NCBI GenBank assembly: GCA_037045585.1
Contig: JBAOIR010000043.1
Coordinates: forward strand, 1 to 64,000
Direction of reading: 5' to 3'
DNA from: SSF14 sp037045585
GTDB lineage: Bacteria > Actinomycetota > Acidimicrobiia > Acidimicrobiales > Microtrichaceae
DNA length: 64,000 nt
Shown in pieces: positions 6,456 through 15,129 of the stretch; the first letter of the stretch is position 1, and every line of letters begins with the position of its first letter. The position numbers and the translations under genes were made by a program. The notes below the pieces were generated by a model. The model did no database searches and had not been told where the DNA came from. It saw nothing but the letters and a program-made list of their open reading frames with translations.

Positions 6456-9302
6456 ATGACCAAGACGGCGAAGTCTCCAGACCAAGACGGGGTTGACGCT
6501 CAACCGGGTGTTCTCGACCGAGGGGGTGCACCCCTACGACGAGATCACCTGGGAGCGCCGCGACGTCGTCCAGACCAACTGGAAGACCGGCGAGACCGTC
6601 TTCGAGCAGCGCGGTGTGGAGTTCCCCGACTTCTGGAGCCTCAACGCCTCCACGATCGTCACCACCAAGTACTTCCGCGGCGCGCTCGGCACCGACGTGC
6701 GCGAGTGGAGCCTCCGGCAGCTGATCGACCGGGTGGTCAAGACCTACCGCGCGGCCGGTGAGGAGCACGGCTACTTCGCCACCCCCGCCGACGCCGAGCG
6801 TCTTCGAGGAGGAGCTCACCTGGCTGCTGGTCCACCAGTACTTCTCGTTCAACTCCCCGGTCTGGTTCAACGTCGGCACGCCGTCGCCGCAGCAGGTCTC
6901 GGCCTGCTTCATCCTCTCGGTCGACGACTCGATGGACTCGATCCTCAACTGGTACAAGGAAGAGGGCTTCATCTTCAAGGGCGGCTCCGGTGCCGGCCTC
7001 AACCTCTCCCGGATCCGCTCGTCCAAGGAGCTGCTCTCCTCCGGCGGCACCGCCTCTGGCCCGGTCTCCTTCATGCGTGGCGCCGATGCGTCCGCCGGCA
7101 CCATCAAGTCCGGCGGGGCCACCCGCCGTGCGGCCAAGATGGTCGTCCTCGACGTCGATCACCCCGACATCGAAGAGTTCGTGATGACCAAGGCGCGCGA
7201 GGAGGACAAGATCCGCGCCCTGCGCGACGCCGGCTTCGACATGGATCTCGGCGGCGCCGACATCACCTCGGTCCAGTACCAGAACGCCAACAACTCGGTG
7301 CGCGTCTCCGACGAGTTCATGCGCGCGGTCGAGGACGGCGGCGAGTTCGGCCTGCGCTCCCGCTCCACCGGCGAGGTCATCGAGACCGTCGACGCCCGTG
7401 AGCTGTTCCGCAAGATCTCCGAGGCAGCCTGGGAGTGCGCCGACCCGGGCCTGCAGTACGACGACACGATCAACGACTGGCACACCAACCCCGAGACCGG
7501 CCGGATCACCGCGTCCAACCCGTGCTCGGAGTACATGTCGCTGGACAACTCCTCCTGCAACCTGGCCAGCCTCAACCTGATGAAGTTCCTGGGCGACGAC
7601 GGCACCTTCGACGCGCCGCTGTTCGCCAAGGCGGTCGAGTTCATCATCACCGCGATGGACATCTCGATCTGCTTCGCCGACTTCCCGACCGAGTCGATCG
7701 GCAAGACCACCGTCGACTACCGCCAGCTCGGCATCGGCTACGCCAACCTCGGTGCGCTGCTGATGGCGATGGGCCTCGGCTATGACTCCGACGCCGGCCG
7801 GGCGATGGCCGCGACGATCACCTCGCTGATGACCGGCACGTCGTACAAGCGCTCCGCCGAGCTCGCCGCAGTGGTCGGCCCCTACGCCGGCTACGCCCGC
7901 AACGCCGAGGCCCACCAGCGGGTGATGCGCAAGCACCAGGCCGCCAACGACGTGGTGCGCACCTACGCCGTCAACGACTCCGCCACGCACAAGCTGGCCA
8001 CCCAGGCCTGGGCCGACGTGGTCGCGCTGGGCAACAACCAACGGCTTCCGCAACGCGCAGGCCTCCGTGCTCGCCCCCACCGGCACCATCGGCTTCATGA
8101 TGGACTGCGACACCACCGGCATCGAGCCGGACTTCTCGCTGGTCAAGTTCAAGAAGCTGGTCGGTGGCGGCTCGCTGCAGATCGTCAACCAGACGATCCC
8201 GCGGGCGTTGGCCAAGCTCGGCTACGACAGCGAGAAGGTCGAGGCCATCGTCGACTACATCGCCGAGCACGGCCACGTGGTCGACGCCCCGGGCCTCAAG
8301 CCGGAGCACTACCCGGTCTTCGACACCGCGATGGGCCTGCGTTCGCTCGCCCCGATGGGTCACGTGCGGATGATGGCGGCCTGCCAGCCGTTCCTGTCCG
8401 GCGCGATCTCCAAGACCGTCAACCTGCCCGAGTCGGCGACCGTCGAGGAGATCGAGGACGTCTACCTCCAGTCCTGGAAGCTCGGTCTCAAGGCGACCGC
8501 GATCTACCGCGACAACTGCAAGGTCGGTCAGCCGCTGTCCGACGCCAAGGCCGGCAAGACCGAGGAGACCGTCGAGGCCGAGCCGGCGGCTCCGGTGGTG
8601 GAATACCGCCCGACCCGGCGTCGGCTGCCCAAGTCGCGGCAGAGCCGGACCACGTCGTTCAGCGTCGGCGGCGCCGAGGGCTACATGACCTCCGGTGCCC
8701 ACGACGACGGCGAGCTCGGTGAGGTCTTCCTCAAGCTCGGCAAGCAGGGCTCGACCCTGGCCGGTGTGATGGACGCCTTCTCGATCGCGGTGTCGATCGG
8801 CCTGCAGTACGGCGTGCCGCTGGAGACCTATGTCACCAAGTTCACCAACCTGCGCTTCGAGCCGGCCGGCATGACCGACGACCCGGACGTGCGGATGGCG
8901 CAGTCGATCATGGACTACATCTTCCGCCGCCTGGCGCTGGACTACATGACCTTCGACGAGCGGGCCGCCCTCGGCATCTACTCCGCCGAGGAGCGTCGGC
9001 GCTACCTCGAGACCGGCTCCTACGAGCCCGTGGAGATCAGCGAGGCCGAGTCGCTCAAGGCCGACCACCGACTCCGACGCCGAGATCGTCGAGGCAGTCG
9101 CCGCAGGCCCCGGCCGCTCGACGCGGCCGCGGCGACCTCGGTGGTCGCCACCAGCGCGGCACACACCTCCGCCGAGCTGATGGAGAAGCTGACCGGCCAC
9201 GCCGTCGACACCCCGCTCTGCTTCACCTGCGGCACCAAGATGCGCCCCGCCGGCTCCTGCTACGTCTGCGAGGGCTGCGGCTCCACCAGCGGCTGCTCCT
9301 GA
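6456..9302 (+). CDS. nrdJ: Class II (adenosylcobalamin-dependent) ribonucleotide reductase NrdJ, frame broken several times
   Basis: NrdJ reduces ribonucleotides to deoxyribonucleotides with coenzyme B12. The pieces together give the full family sequence: an early LTLNRVFSTEGVHPYDEI segment, the NSPVWFNVG and GSGAGLNLS substrate regions, NPCSEYMSLDNSSCNLASLN, the APTGTIGFMMDCDTTGIEPDFS loop in the core, and a C-terminal CxxC tail (CFTCGTKM, CYVCEGC). The ATG at 6456 follows GGAGGAGCT. The frame changes near 6490, 6805 and 8050, each explained by one extra base. A short stretch near 9065-9115 also seems shifted out and back. Sequencing indels are more likely than pseudogenisation, because this would be the only ribonucleotide reductase gene in view and its NrdR control is intact. 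It follows nrdR on the same strand. Confidence 0.9.
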
Positions 9303-9316
9303 GGCCTCAGCCTCGG

Positions 9317-9375
9317 TAGTCCAGCGCGTTCCGGTCCCTTCGTCGGCCTACCGACGACCGGAACGCGCTGGACTA
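9317..9375. terminator. Long perfect inverted repeat after nrdJ
   Basis: The arms 9317-9335 (TAGTCCAGCGCGTTCCGGT) and 9357-9375 are perfect 19-base inverted copies. A nested 6-bp stem (CGTCGG/CCGACG) with loop CCTA sits between them. It starts 15 bases after the nrdJ stop and could terminate transcription, though no T-run follows. One arm is repeated at 11752-11770, which suggests a dispersed palindromic element. Confidence 0.65.
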
Positions 9376-9430
9376 TCCCGGGGTGCGGGTCTGGACAGAT
9401 CAGGCGACATATAGGCAGCCGTTTGCCAGG

Positions 9431-10450
9431 ATGTCCCGCATGGCGACAAGCAAGCCGGCTCGGCGGCGTACTGTCCTTCCGGCCATCAGCTCTCGTGCCT
9501 GGGAGCATCCTGCCGACAAGGGAGCGCTCGTCGCGCTGCGCCGGCTCAAAGGCTTCGACGCGATGCTGAAGACGATGAGCTCGCTCGTGAGCGAACGTCA
9601 GATGCGGCTGATCCTCCTAGGCAGCGCGGTCCGCGTCTCGGAGCGGCAGTTCCCCGAGGTGCACCGACTGCTGACCGACGTGGGCACTGTGCTGGACGCG
9701 GCAGAGTTGCCTGAGGTCTACGTCGTCGCCGACCCCACGCTGAATGCGCGCACGATCGGTCTCAACCGTCCGATCATCGTGCTCAACTCCGCCCTGGTCG
9801 ACCTGCTCGACACCGACGAACTGCGCTTCGTGATCGGCCACGAGCTGGGCCACGCGCTCAGCGGGCACGCTGTCTATCGCACGCTCCTCGACCGGATGCT
9901 GAGCCTGGCGGCCGTGTTCTCCCTGCTGCCCGGCGGGCTGCTCGGCGTGCGGGTGATTATGGCCGGCCTGATGGAGTGGTCGCGCAAATCCGAACTGTCC
10001 GCCGACCGTGCCGGGTTGCTGGCCTGCCAGGATCCGGCGGCGGCGACGAGGGTGCACATGAAGTTCGCGAGCGGCGGGGATCTCGAGCAGTTGGACACCA
10101 CCGAGTTCCTGGCCCAAGCCGCGGAGTACGCCGACACCGAGGATCTGCGCGATTCGGTGCTGAAGGCGCTGCTCACCGAGACCCGGACTCACCCCTTCGC
10201 GGTCATGCGGGCGCGCGAGCTGCGCACCTGGGTGGACGGCGGCGCCTACACCGACATCCTCGGAGGCACCTATCCGCGCCGGAATGACGACGATTCCGCG
10301 AGTGTCTCCGAGGCGGCCCAGGAAGCGGCTGCGTCGTACTCCGAAGCCTTGGGACGTGCCCAGGACGCGCTCGGCCGACTCCTGCACGAGGCCGCAGGCG
10401 TCGTCGGCTCGGCAAGGATCTGGCTCGACGACAAGCTGCGCCGCGACTGA
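9431..10450 (+). CDS. M48 family zinc metalloprotease
   Basis: The protein has the zinc-protease motif HELGHALSGH, with its first His near residue 137 from the ATG at 9431, and the third-ligand region SELSADRAGLLA about 55 residues later. This is the pattern of M48 (HtpX/Ste24-like) peptidases. A hydrophobic stretch follows HELGH (MLSLAAVFSLLPGGLLGVRVIMAGLM), as in family members that associate with the membrane. About 340 residues is typical of the actinobacterial M48 proteins. Starts at 9431 and 9440 are both in frame. The C-terminal third is Ala/Glu-rich and probably helical. The gene stands alone. Its substrate is unknown and may be membrane or envelope proteins. Confidence 0.88.
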   Translation: MSRMATSKPARRRTVLPAISSRAWEHPADKGALVALRRLKGFDAMLKTMSSLVSERQMRLILLGSAVRVSERQFPEVHRLLTDVGTVLDAAELPEVYVVADPTLNARTIGLNRPIIVLNSALVDLLDTDELRFVIGHELGHALSGHAVYRTLLDRMLSLAAVFSLLPGGLLGVRVIMAGLMEWSRKSELSADRAGLLACQDPAAATRVHMKFASGGDLEQLDTTEFLAQAAEYADTEDLRDSVLKALLTETRTHPFAVMRARELRTWVDGGAYTDILGGTYPRRNDDDSASVSEAAQEAAASYSEALGRAQDALGRLLHEAAGVVGSARIWLDDKLRRD

Positions 10451-10552
10451 ATCCTTCGGGCGGCCTTTCGCGGACGGGCACGTCGGTGCCGGATCCGTGA
10501 CAGGATCGCGCCAGCCCAATCGACGGGGGCCAGTGTTTCGGGAGGAACAACG

Positions 10553-10645
10553 ATGATCCAGCGGTCCGGTCGTTCGCTGACCACCTGGGAACTGGCGTCC
10601 GCTCTCCGCGCCGTAGCCGTCGCCGCGGGGCTCGACTTTCGGTAA
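10553..10645 (+). CDS. Possible 30-residue small protein
   Basis: An ATG at 10553 follows a good ribosome-binding site (GGGAGGAACAACG). It opens 30 codons ending at TAA 10645, starting MIQRSGRSLTTWELASALRAV. The predicted peptide is amphipathic and unlike anything I recognise. It could be a leader, a remnant or chance. The secreted-protein gene begins 46 bases downstream. Confidence 0.25.
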   Translation: MIQRSGRSLTTWELASALRAVAVAAGLDFR

Positions 10646-10691
10646 CCCCCGTGCTTATGGTTCCGAGAAACGCACAAATTACGGGGGAATC

Positions 10692-11207
10692 ATGGTGCAT
10701 ACATTTCGTGGTGGGATCGCGGTGGCAGCGGCGCTCGGAACGGCTGCCGTCGGCTTGATTGCGGGTCCGGCTCAGGCGGCTGTAGGGAAGGCGCCGTTCG
10801 TGAATGCGGCCGGCGAAACCAACGGGTGCATCGCTCGACTGAGCGAGCCGGTCATCGGGCTGGTCAGCAACCATTACCCGGACTCGCCGCTCGCCGTGTG
10901 GACGGTCGTGAAGTGGGACTGCCCCGAGAGCGCGAACGTTCATCGCCTTCGTGGTGGGCTTTCGGTGCTGGAGACGCAGTCAGACGGCTCTCGTGCCGTG
11001 ATCAGCGATGGTTCGAGCGGTGCAGGCACCAGTGCCGAACCGCTGCTCGGGTTCTGGTATCGGACCAACGTCAGCTGCAAGTTGCTGGGTCCGGGAACCC
11101 ACGACTTGCGACTTCGGTTGACGCTGAAGGCCAAGGAGTCGGTGGACTCGACGCCGTACCGCGCCCTGGTTACTCGCGACGTGTCCATCACCTGCCCTGC
11201 GGGGTGA
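10692..11207 (+). CDS. Secreted protein of unknown function
   Basis: The 171-residue protein has a Sec signal peptide. A hydrophobic core (about residues 9-24, GIAVAAALGTAAVGLI) ends in a cleavage-like AQAA near residues 28-31. The mature part is about 140 residues with three or four Cys residues (NGCIAR, KWDCPES, VSCKLL, ITCPAG), which suggests disulfides in a small beta-rich exported domain. I do not recognise a family. The ATG follows GGGGGAATC. Base composition is lower in GC than the neighbours, for example around 10650-10700, which is common for exported accessory genes. Confidence 0.7.
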   Translation: MVHTFRGGIAVAAALGTAAVGLIAGPAQAAVGKAPFVNAAGETNGCIARLSEPVIGLVSNHYPDSPLAVWTVVKWDCPESANVHRLRGGLSVLETQSDGSRAVISDGSSGAGTSAEPLLGFWYRTNVSCKLLGPGTHDLRLRLTLKAKESVDSTPYRALVTRDVSITCPAG

Positions 11208-11239
11208 CAGGCGCGAACTGATCGTCACGCCGCCGGCCC

Positions 11240-11719
11240 CTAACGGATGGGGAGCGGCGTGCCGACCGGGTCAAGTGTCGGGATCGGTAGTGGCTCGCCC
11301 TTGGTGGGTGCTTCGACTCCGATCAGACAGGCTTCCCCGGTTTCCGCGTCAGCGGTGATGAGCATCGCCCCGGCCGTGGTGTCAGGCGCCGTGGTGTCAG
11401 GGGCGGCTTGACCTGGCAGGACTGGGTGACCGGTGGTCACGATGTGTGGGAATGTGCCGATCAATTTGATCCGCAGCTCCCGACCGGACAGGCATGGCTG
11501 CCCGGTGTTGGGGTGTTTCACGATGCCGCGAGTGGACGCGACCGTGATGCGCGTGACGGTCGCATCCTGCTCGTCGATCACCCGCCGTACGACGTCCGCA
11601 GCCAGCGCTGCCTCGCGGTTCGTCAGCCCGTCTTCGGCGATCGCCGCCTCGGAGCCCGTGTGAGCCGCACACGACACCAGGAACGGCAGGAGTAGGAGCA
11701 GAGGCCACCGACGAATCAT
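11240..11719 (-). CDS. Putative lipoprotein
   Basis: The 159-residue protein starts MIRRWPLLLLLPFLVSC, a short type II signal peptide with lipobox LVSC and acylated Cys17. A polar domain follows that contains NPTG-like text (KHPNTGQPCLSGRELRIKLIG) and a late GEACLIGV strand. It resembles small actinobacterial lipoproteins of unknown role. It is convergent with the upstream secreted-protein gene and is followed on its own strand by nothing closer than that gene. The region 11364-11400 carries a short imperfect repeat giving Asp-Thr-Thr-Ala-Pro twice. Confidence 0.65.
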   Translation of the reverse strand: MIRRWPLLLLLPFLVSCAAHTGSEAAIAEDGLTNREAALAADVVRRVIDEQDATVTRITVASTRGIVKHPNTGQPCLSGRELRIKLIGTFPHIVTTGHPVLPGQAAPDTTAPDTTAGAMLITADAETGEACLIGVEAPTKGEPLPIPTLDPVGTPLPIR

Positions 11720-11751
11720 GACGATGGGACGGCGTGCCTCCCGTCCTGGTT

Positions 11752-11770
11752 CCGGAACGCGCTGGACTAC
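11752..11770. repeat. Second copy of one arm of the 9.3-kb palindrome
   Basis: CCGGAACGCGCTGGACTAC repeats 18 of the bases of the right arm found at 9358-9375. It overlaps the stop codon of the convergent MutT gene (11767-11769). No partner arm is visible within 200 bases. Confidence 0.6.
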
Positions 11771-12201
11771 CGAGCGGAGCCGAGCGCAGCGATCACCAGG
11801 TCGACAGCGGGCAGGTCGGCGGGCGCCCAGTCAAGCCCCAGGAGCTCGTCGGCGGAGAGCCAAGCGAGCGCCTGGTGTTCGTGGGCGGTGGGTTCACCGC
11901 CGACCAGACGGCACCAGTACGTCGTCAGCTCGACCACGACCGCGGCGTACTCGTGGGTCGTGGTGGTCACGCGCTCACCGACGGACACCGAGCAGCCCAA
12001 CTCCTCGGCCAACTCGCGGACCAGTGCGTCCTGAGGGGTCTCGCCCGGCTCGACCTTGCCGCCGGGGAACTCCCAGAGACCCGCCTGCGATCCGGGGCCG
12101 CGTTGGGCGCACAACACCAGACCAGCACGCACGATCACCGCGCCGACGACAACGATCGACTCGGGTGGTCTTGGATCCGCCGACCGCTCGTGGGTGCGCA
12201 C
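11767..12201 (-). CDS. MutT-like Nudix hydrolase (8-oxo-dGTP diphosphatase-like)
   Basis: The 144-residue protein has a complete Nudix box (GGKVEPGETPQDALVREL followed by AEELGC), preceded by GLWEFP as in MutT enzymes that clean the nucleotide pool of 8-oxo-dGTP. The N-terminal strand SIVVVGAVIVRAGLVLCAQR and a C-terminal WLSADELLGLDWAPADLP also fit the MutT/CTP-pyrophosphatase group. The length is normal. The gene is divergent from the MFS transporter, with 127 bases between starts. Its stop overlaps the dispersed repeat at 11752-11770. Confidence 0.9.
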   Translation of the reverse strand: MRTHERSADPRPPESIVVVGAVIVRAGLVLCAQRGPGSQAGLWEFPGGKVEPGETPQDALVRELAEELGCSVSVGERVTTTTHEYAAVVVELTTYWCRLVGGEPTAHEHQALAWLSADELLGLDWAPADLPAVDLVIAALGSAR

Positions 12202-12328
12202 CCTGCCGACCCTAAGCGACTCCCCGTGCGAGCCGGGACGTGCGGACCGGAGTGCTTGTGCGGTGCCTTGGTGTCACCCAGTGACACCGATCCACCACGC
12301 CACGGCGCCACCGCCCTACCCTGGGCCG

Positions 12329-13534
12329 GTGACTGCCGCGCCGGAGCCCCGATCGAGGCGCGGGGCAGCTAGTTGGCCGGTCTACGTCGGGGGCTTCATC
12401 GGCCCGTTCGGGGGCGCGATGGTCTCCCCGATGCTGCCCGAACTCCGCGACGCGTTGCACACCTCGCTCGCGGTGATCGCGTCCAACATGAGCTTCTACC
12501 TGGTGCCATTCGCGATCTGCCTGTTGTGGTCGGGGACGCTGGCAGAGATCTGGGGCCGGCGCCGCACGCTCCTGTTCGCCTACCTCGCCTATGCCGCGGC
12601 TTCGGTCGTCTGCGCACTGGCGAGCAGCGCCCCGCTCTTCCTCGCCGGCCGGGTGGGTCAGGGCATCGCCAATGCCTTCACCACCCCGATCCTGATGTCG
12701 GTCCTGGTCGAGATCACCGAGGGTCGGCGGCTGGGGCGGGTGCTGGGCTTCTTCGGCAGCGTGCAAGCCGCTGGGCTGACCTTCGCGCCGATGATCGGCG
12801 GGCTCTGCGCCGCCCTCGACTGGCGGCTGGCCTTTTGGACGACGATGGCGGCGGCGCTCGGCTTGGCCGTCGTACCCCTGCCGACTCCCGACACCGCCGC
12901 GTCGCCCACGCCGCAGGAGGCGCCCTCCGCGGCGGACCGGTGGCGATCCTTGTTCAATGCACCGCTGGCACTGGCGAGCACGGTGGCCGCGCTCAACTAC
13001 TTCACCGTGATGGGTTTGACCCTGCTCGGGGTGCTGCTGGCCGACGATCGCTTCGACCTACCCCCGCAGGGTCGCGGGCTGGTCGTGGGCAGCTTCGGGG
13101 TGGCGGGCCTCATCGGCGGTGGGTACGTCGGCCGGTTGCTGGAGCGGCTCGGCCCACGGCGTTTCGGGGTCGCCGCCAGCATCGCGATGGTCGCGGCCTG
13201 CGTCTTGGCCGCGCTGGCCCCGGCAGCCCTGGTGCTCTTCGCCGCCCTCTTCCTGGGCGGTCTCGCCGGGATGGCCACCCGGGTCTCGGTGAACTCGCTT
13301 GCCGTCAACAGCGCCCCGGCCAACCGTGGGGGAGCGGCGTCGTTCATGCTCGCCTGCCAGTTCCTCGGCGGTTCGATCTCGCCGGTCCTGCTGGTGCCCT
13401 TCTACCGGCATCATCCGACCCTCGGGATGGTGGTGGCGGCGGCCGGTGCGGCGCTCGCCACGCTGGTCCTGGCGGCGGCTCCCGCTCGCCTCCTGTCGGT
13501 CCCCGAGCCCACGCCGGCGCGACCCTCGCCCTAG
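12329..13534 (+). CDS. MFS transporter, drug:H+ antiporter-like
   Basis: This is a roughly 400-residue, 12-helix major facilitator protein. It has the loop 2-3 signature around WGRRRTLLFAYLAYAA, the helix-4 region LFLAGRVGQGIANAF, and a central Pro/Ala-rich loop (about residues 190-205) that separates the halves. The C-terminal half repeats the loop signature as LERLGPRRFG. Proteins of this type export drugs or metabolites by proton exchange; the substrate is unknown. A GTG at 12329 is chosen because the first helix (WPVYVGGFIGPFGGAMV) begins soon after it. A longer in-frame reading would run into the divergent MutT gene. Confidence 0.85.
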   Translation: MTAAPEPRSRRGAASWPVYVGGFIGPFGGAMVSPMLPELRDALHTSLAVIASNMSFYLVPFAICLLWSGTLAEIWGRRRTLLFAYLAYAAASVVCALASSAPLFLAGRVGQGIANAFTTPILMSVLVEITEGRRLGRVLGFFGSVQAAGLTFAPMIGGLCAALDWRLAFWTTMAAALGLAVVPLPTPDTAASPTPQEAPSAADRWRSLFNAPLALASTVAALNYFTVMGLTLLGVLLADDRFDLPPQGRGLVVGSFGVAGLIGGGYVGRLLERLGPRRFGVAASIAMVAACVLAALAPAALVLFAALFLGGLAGMATRVSVNSLAVNSAPANRGGAASFMLACQFLGGSISPVLLVPFYRHHPTLGMVVAAAGAALATLVLAAAPARLLSVPEPTPARPSP

Positions 13535-13615
13535 GTCCGAAGGAGCCGTCGGGGGACAAGCGTGCCCGGCACCCGCGGCATTAGCCTGGAACCCCGACCC
13601 CCACGGAGACACCGG

Positions 13616-13999
13616 ATGGAACGCAACGTGCTGGGCCAGCCGCTCCAGCCCTGCGGCACCGACCCGATCACCGGTTTCTTCCGCGACGGCAGTTGCCGAT
13701 GCGGTCCGGACGGCGTGCACGCGATCTGCTGTGTCGTGACCGACGACTTCCTCGCCCATCAGCTCGAGATCGGCAATGACTTGAGCACTCCCCGGCCGGA
13801 GTTGCAGTTCCCCGGCTTGGTCCCGGGTGATCGCTGGTGTGTGGTGGCGCCGCGGTGGTGGCAGGCCTACGTCGACGGGGTGGCGGCTCCCGTCGTACTC
13901 GCTTCGACCAGTGAGCGAGCGCTCGCCTTCGTGCCACTGGAGGCGCTGAAGGAACATGCCGTCGACGTCCCCGACGACGTTTCCAGCCTCGAGGACTGA
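13616..13999 (+). CDS. DUF2237 family protein
   Basis: The 127-residue protein matches DUF2237 along its length: MERNVLGQPLQPC, TDPITGFFRDGSCRCG, VVTDDFLAHQ, GNDLSTPRPELQFPGL and PGDRWCVVAPRW. The family is widespread and uncharacterised. Conserved Cys residues in the N-terminal part (Cys13, Cys27, Cys29) could bind a metal, but this is not established. The ATG at 13616 matches the usual family start. The next gene begins 30 bases downstream, so the two may be cotranscribed. Confidence 0.88.
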   Translation: MERNVLGQPLQPCGTDPITGFFRDGSCRCGPDGVHAICCVVTDDFLAHQLEIGNDLSTPRPELQFPGLVPGDRWCVVAPRWWQAYVDGVAAPVVLASTSERALAFVPLEALKEHAVDVPDDVSSLED

Positions 14000-14029
14000 G
14001 CGGCGCCCCGGCCGATCTACTCTGGCCCC

Positions 14030-15100
14030 GTGAGCGACGCACCATCCCTGCGAGTCATGACCCGCAATCTCTACCTCGGCGCCGACATCGAGCGCGTGGT
14101 AGCGGCAGTCGGGGATCCCGTAGCCGTCGGGCGGGCGATGCTGGAGTTGCGGGCAACGGTCGCCGCGACCGACTTCTCGGTGCGCGCTCGGCTGATCGCG
14201 GCGGAAGTCGCTGCCCCTGTGCCGGATGTGATCGGACTGCAGGAGGCCGCGTTGTGGCGCGAGCGCATCGGCGAAGCGGGCGACGAGGTCGTGACCTGGG
14301 ACTTCCTGGACTCGCTGCTGGCGGAGCTGTCACGCGCGGGGTGTGCGTACGTCGTGGCGGTGGCCACCGACCGGGCGGACCTCGCGGTGCCGATCCCTCA
14401 GGGGGTCGCTGAGGCCGGAGGCGGCGCCGACCCTGAGGCCAAGGCGCCGGTGGAAGTGCGGCTCACGATGCGCGATGTCCTGCTGGTGCGTGAAGGCGTG
14501 GCGATCGGGGAGACCGCGGCGGGGCGTTATGAGGCCAACCTCAGCGTCGAGGTGGCCGGACTGACGCTCGCCCCTGAGCGGGGGTGGCAGTGGGTCGAGG
14601 TCGGTGTGGGCGAGCGGCCGGTGCGCGTGGTCAACACCCATCTGGAGTCGCTCGGCGCGGACCTGACGCTGGCGCAGGCCGAGGAGCTGCACCGTGCCTT
14701 GCCCACCGACAGGGCGGTGGTGGTGCTCGGTGACTTCAACTCCGATCCGCTCGACGGGCGGGTCCGCGAGGGCGCCGAGGCAGCGCCGAACGCGGCCTAT
14801 CTCGCGATGCTGGGAGCTGGTTTCGTGGATGCCTGGGACGTCTGGGCTGCGGACGGATGGGCTGCGGAGTCCGAGCCCGGCTGGACCGCTTGTCTGGGGG
14901 AGTACCTCGACGATCCCGCCGGAGCGGCCTTCGACCATCGGCTGGACTTCGTCTTCGTCCGCGGCGGTGAGGGCGCGCGGTTGGCGGTGAGTGCCGTCGT
15001 ACTCACCGGGGCGACGCCGGACACCCGCGACCCGGTCACCGGGCTCTGGGCCTCCGACCATGCCGGGGTCGTTGTCGAGCTGGCTTCGCCGCCTGCGTAG
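14030..15100 (+). CDS. Endonuclease/exonuclease/phosphatase (EEP) superfamily protein
   Basis: The 356-residue protein has the EEP fold signatures in order: MTRNLYLGADIERVV near the start, LQEAALW (metal-binding Glu), VVNTHLES, VVLGDFNSDPLDGR (catalytic Asp/Asn) and a C-terminal SDHAGVVVEL. Members hydrolyse phosphodiester or phosphomonoester bonds in nucleic acids, lipids or inositol phosphates. Nothing here fixes the substrate. The start is GTG. There is no signal peptide, so it should be cytoplasmic. It ends 29 bases before the mycothione reductase gene on the same strand. Confidence 0.85.
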   Translation: MSDAPSLRVMTRNLYLGADIERVVAAVGDPVAVGRAMLELRATVAATDFSVRARLIAAEVAAPVPDVIGLQEAALWRERIGEAGDEVVTWDFLDSLLAELSRAGCAYVVAVATDRADLAVPIPQGVAEAGGGADPEAKAPVEVRLTMRDVLLVREGVAIGETAAGRYEANLSVEVAGLTLAPERGWQWVEVGVGERPVRVVNTHLESLGADLTLAQAEELHRALPTDRAVVVLGDFNSDPLDGRVREGAEAAPNAAYLAMLGAGFVDAWDVWAADGWAAESEPGWTACLGEYLDDPAGAAFDHRLDFVFVRGGEGARLAVSAVVLTGATPDTRDPVTGLWASDHAGVVVELASPPA

Positions 15101-15129
15101 CGGGGGATCGCGGCGACTACCCTGAGCGG

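Noticed and set aside
6737..8215. Long open frame on the minus strand (492 codons)
   Set aside because: It is the antisense shadow of nrdJ, produced by strong third-position GC bias; it has no motifs.
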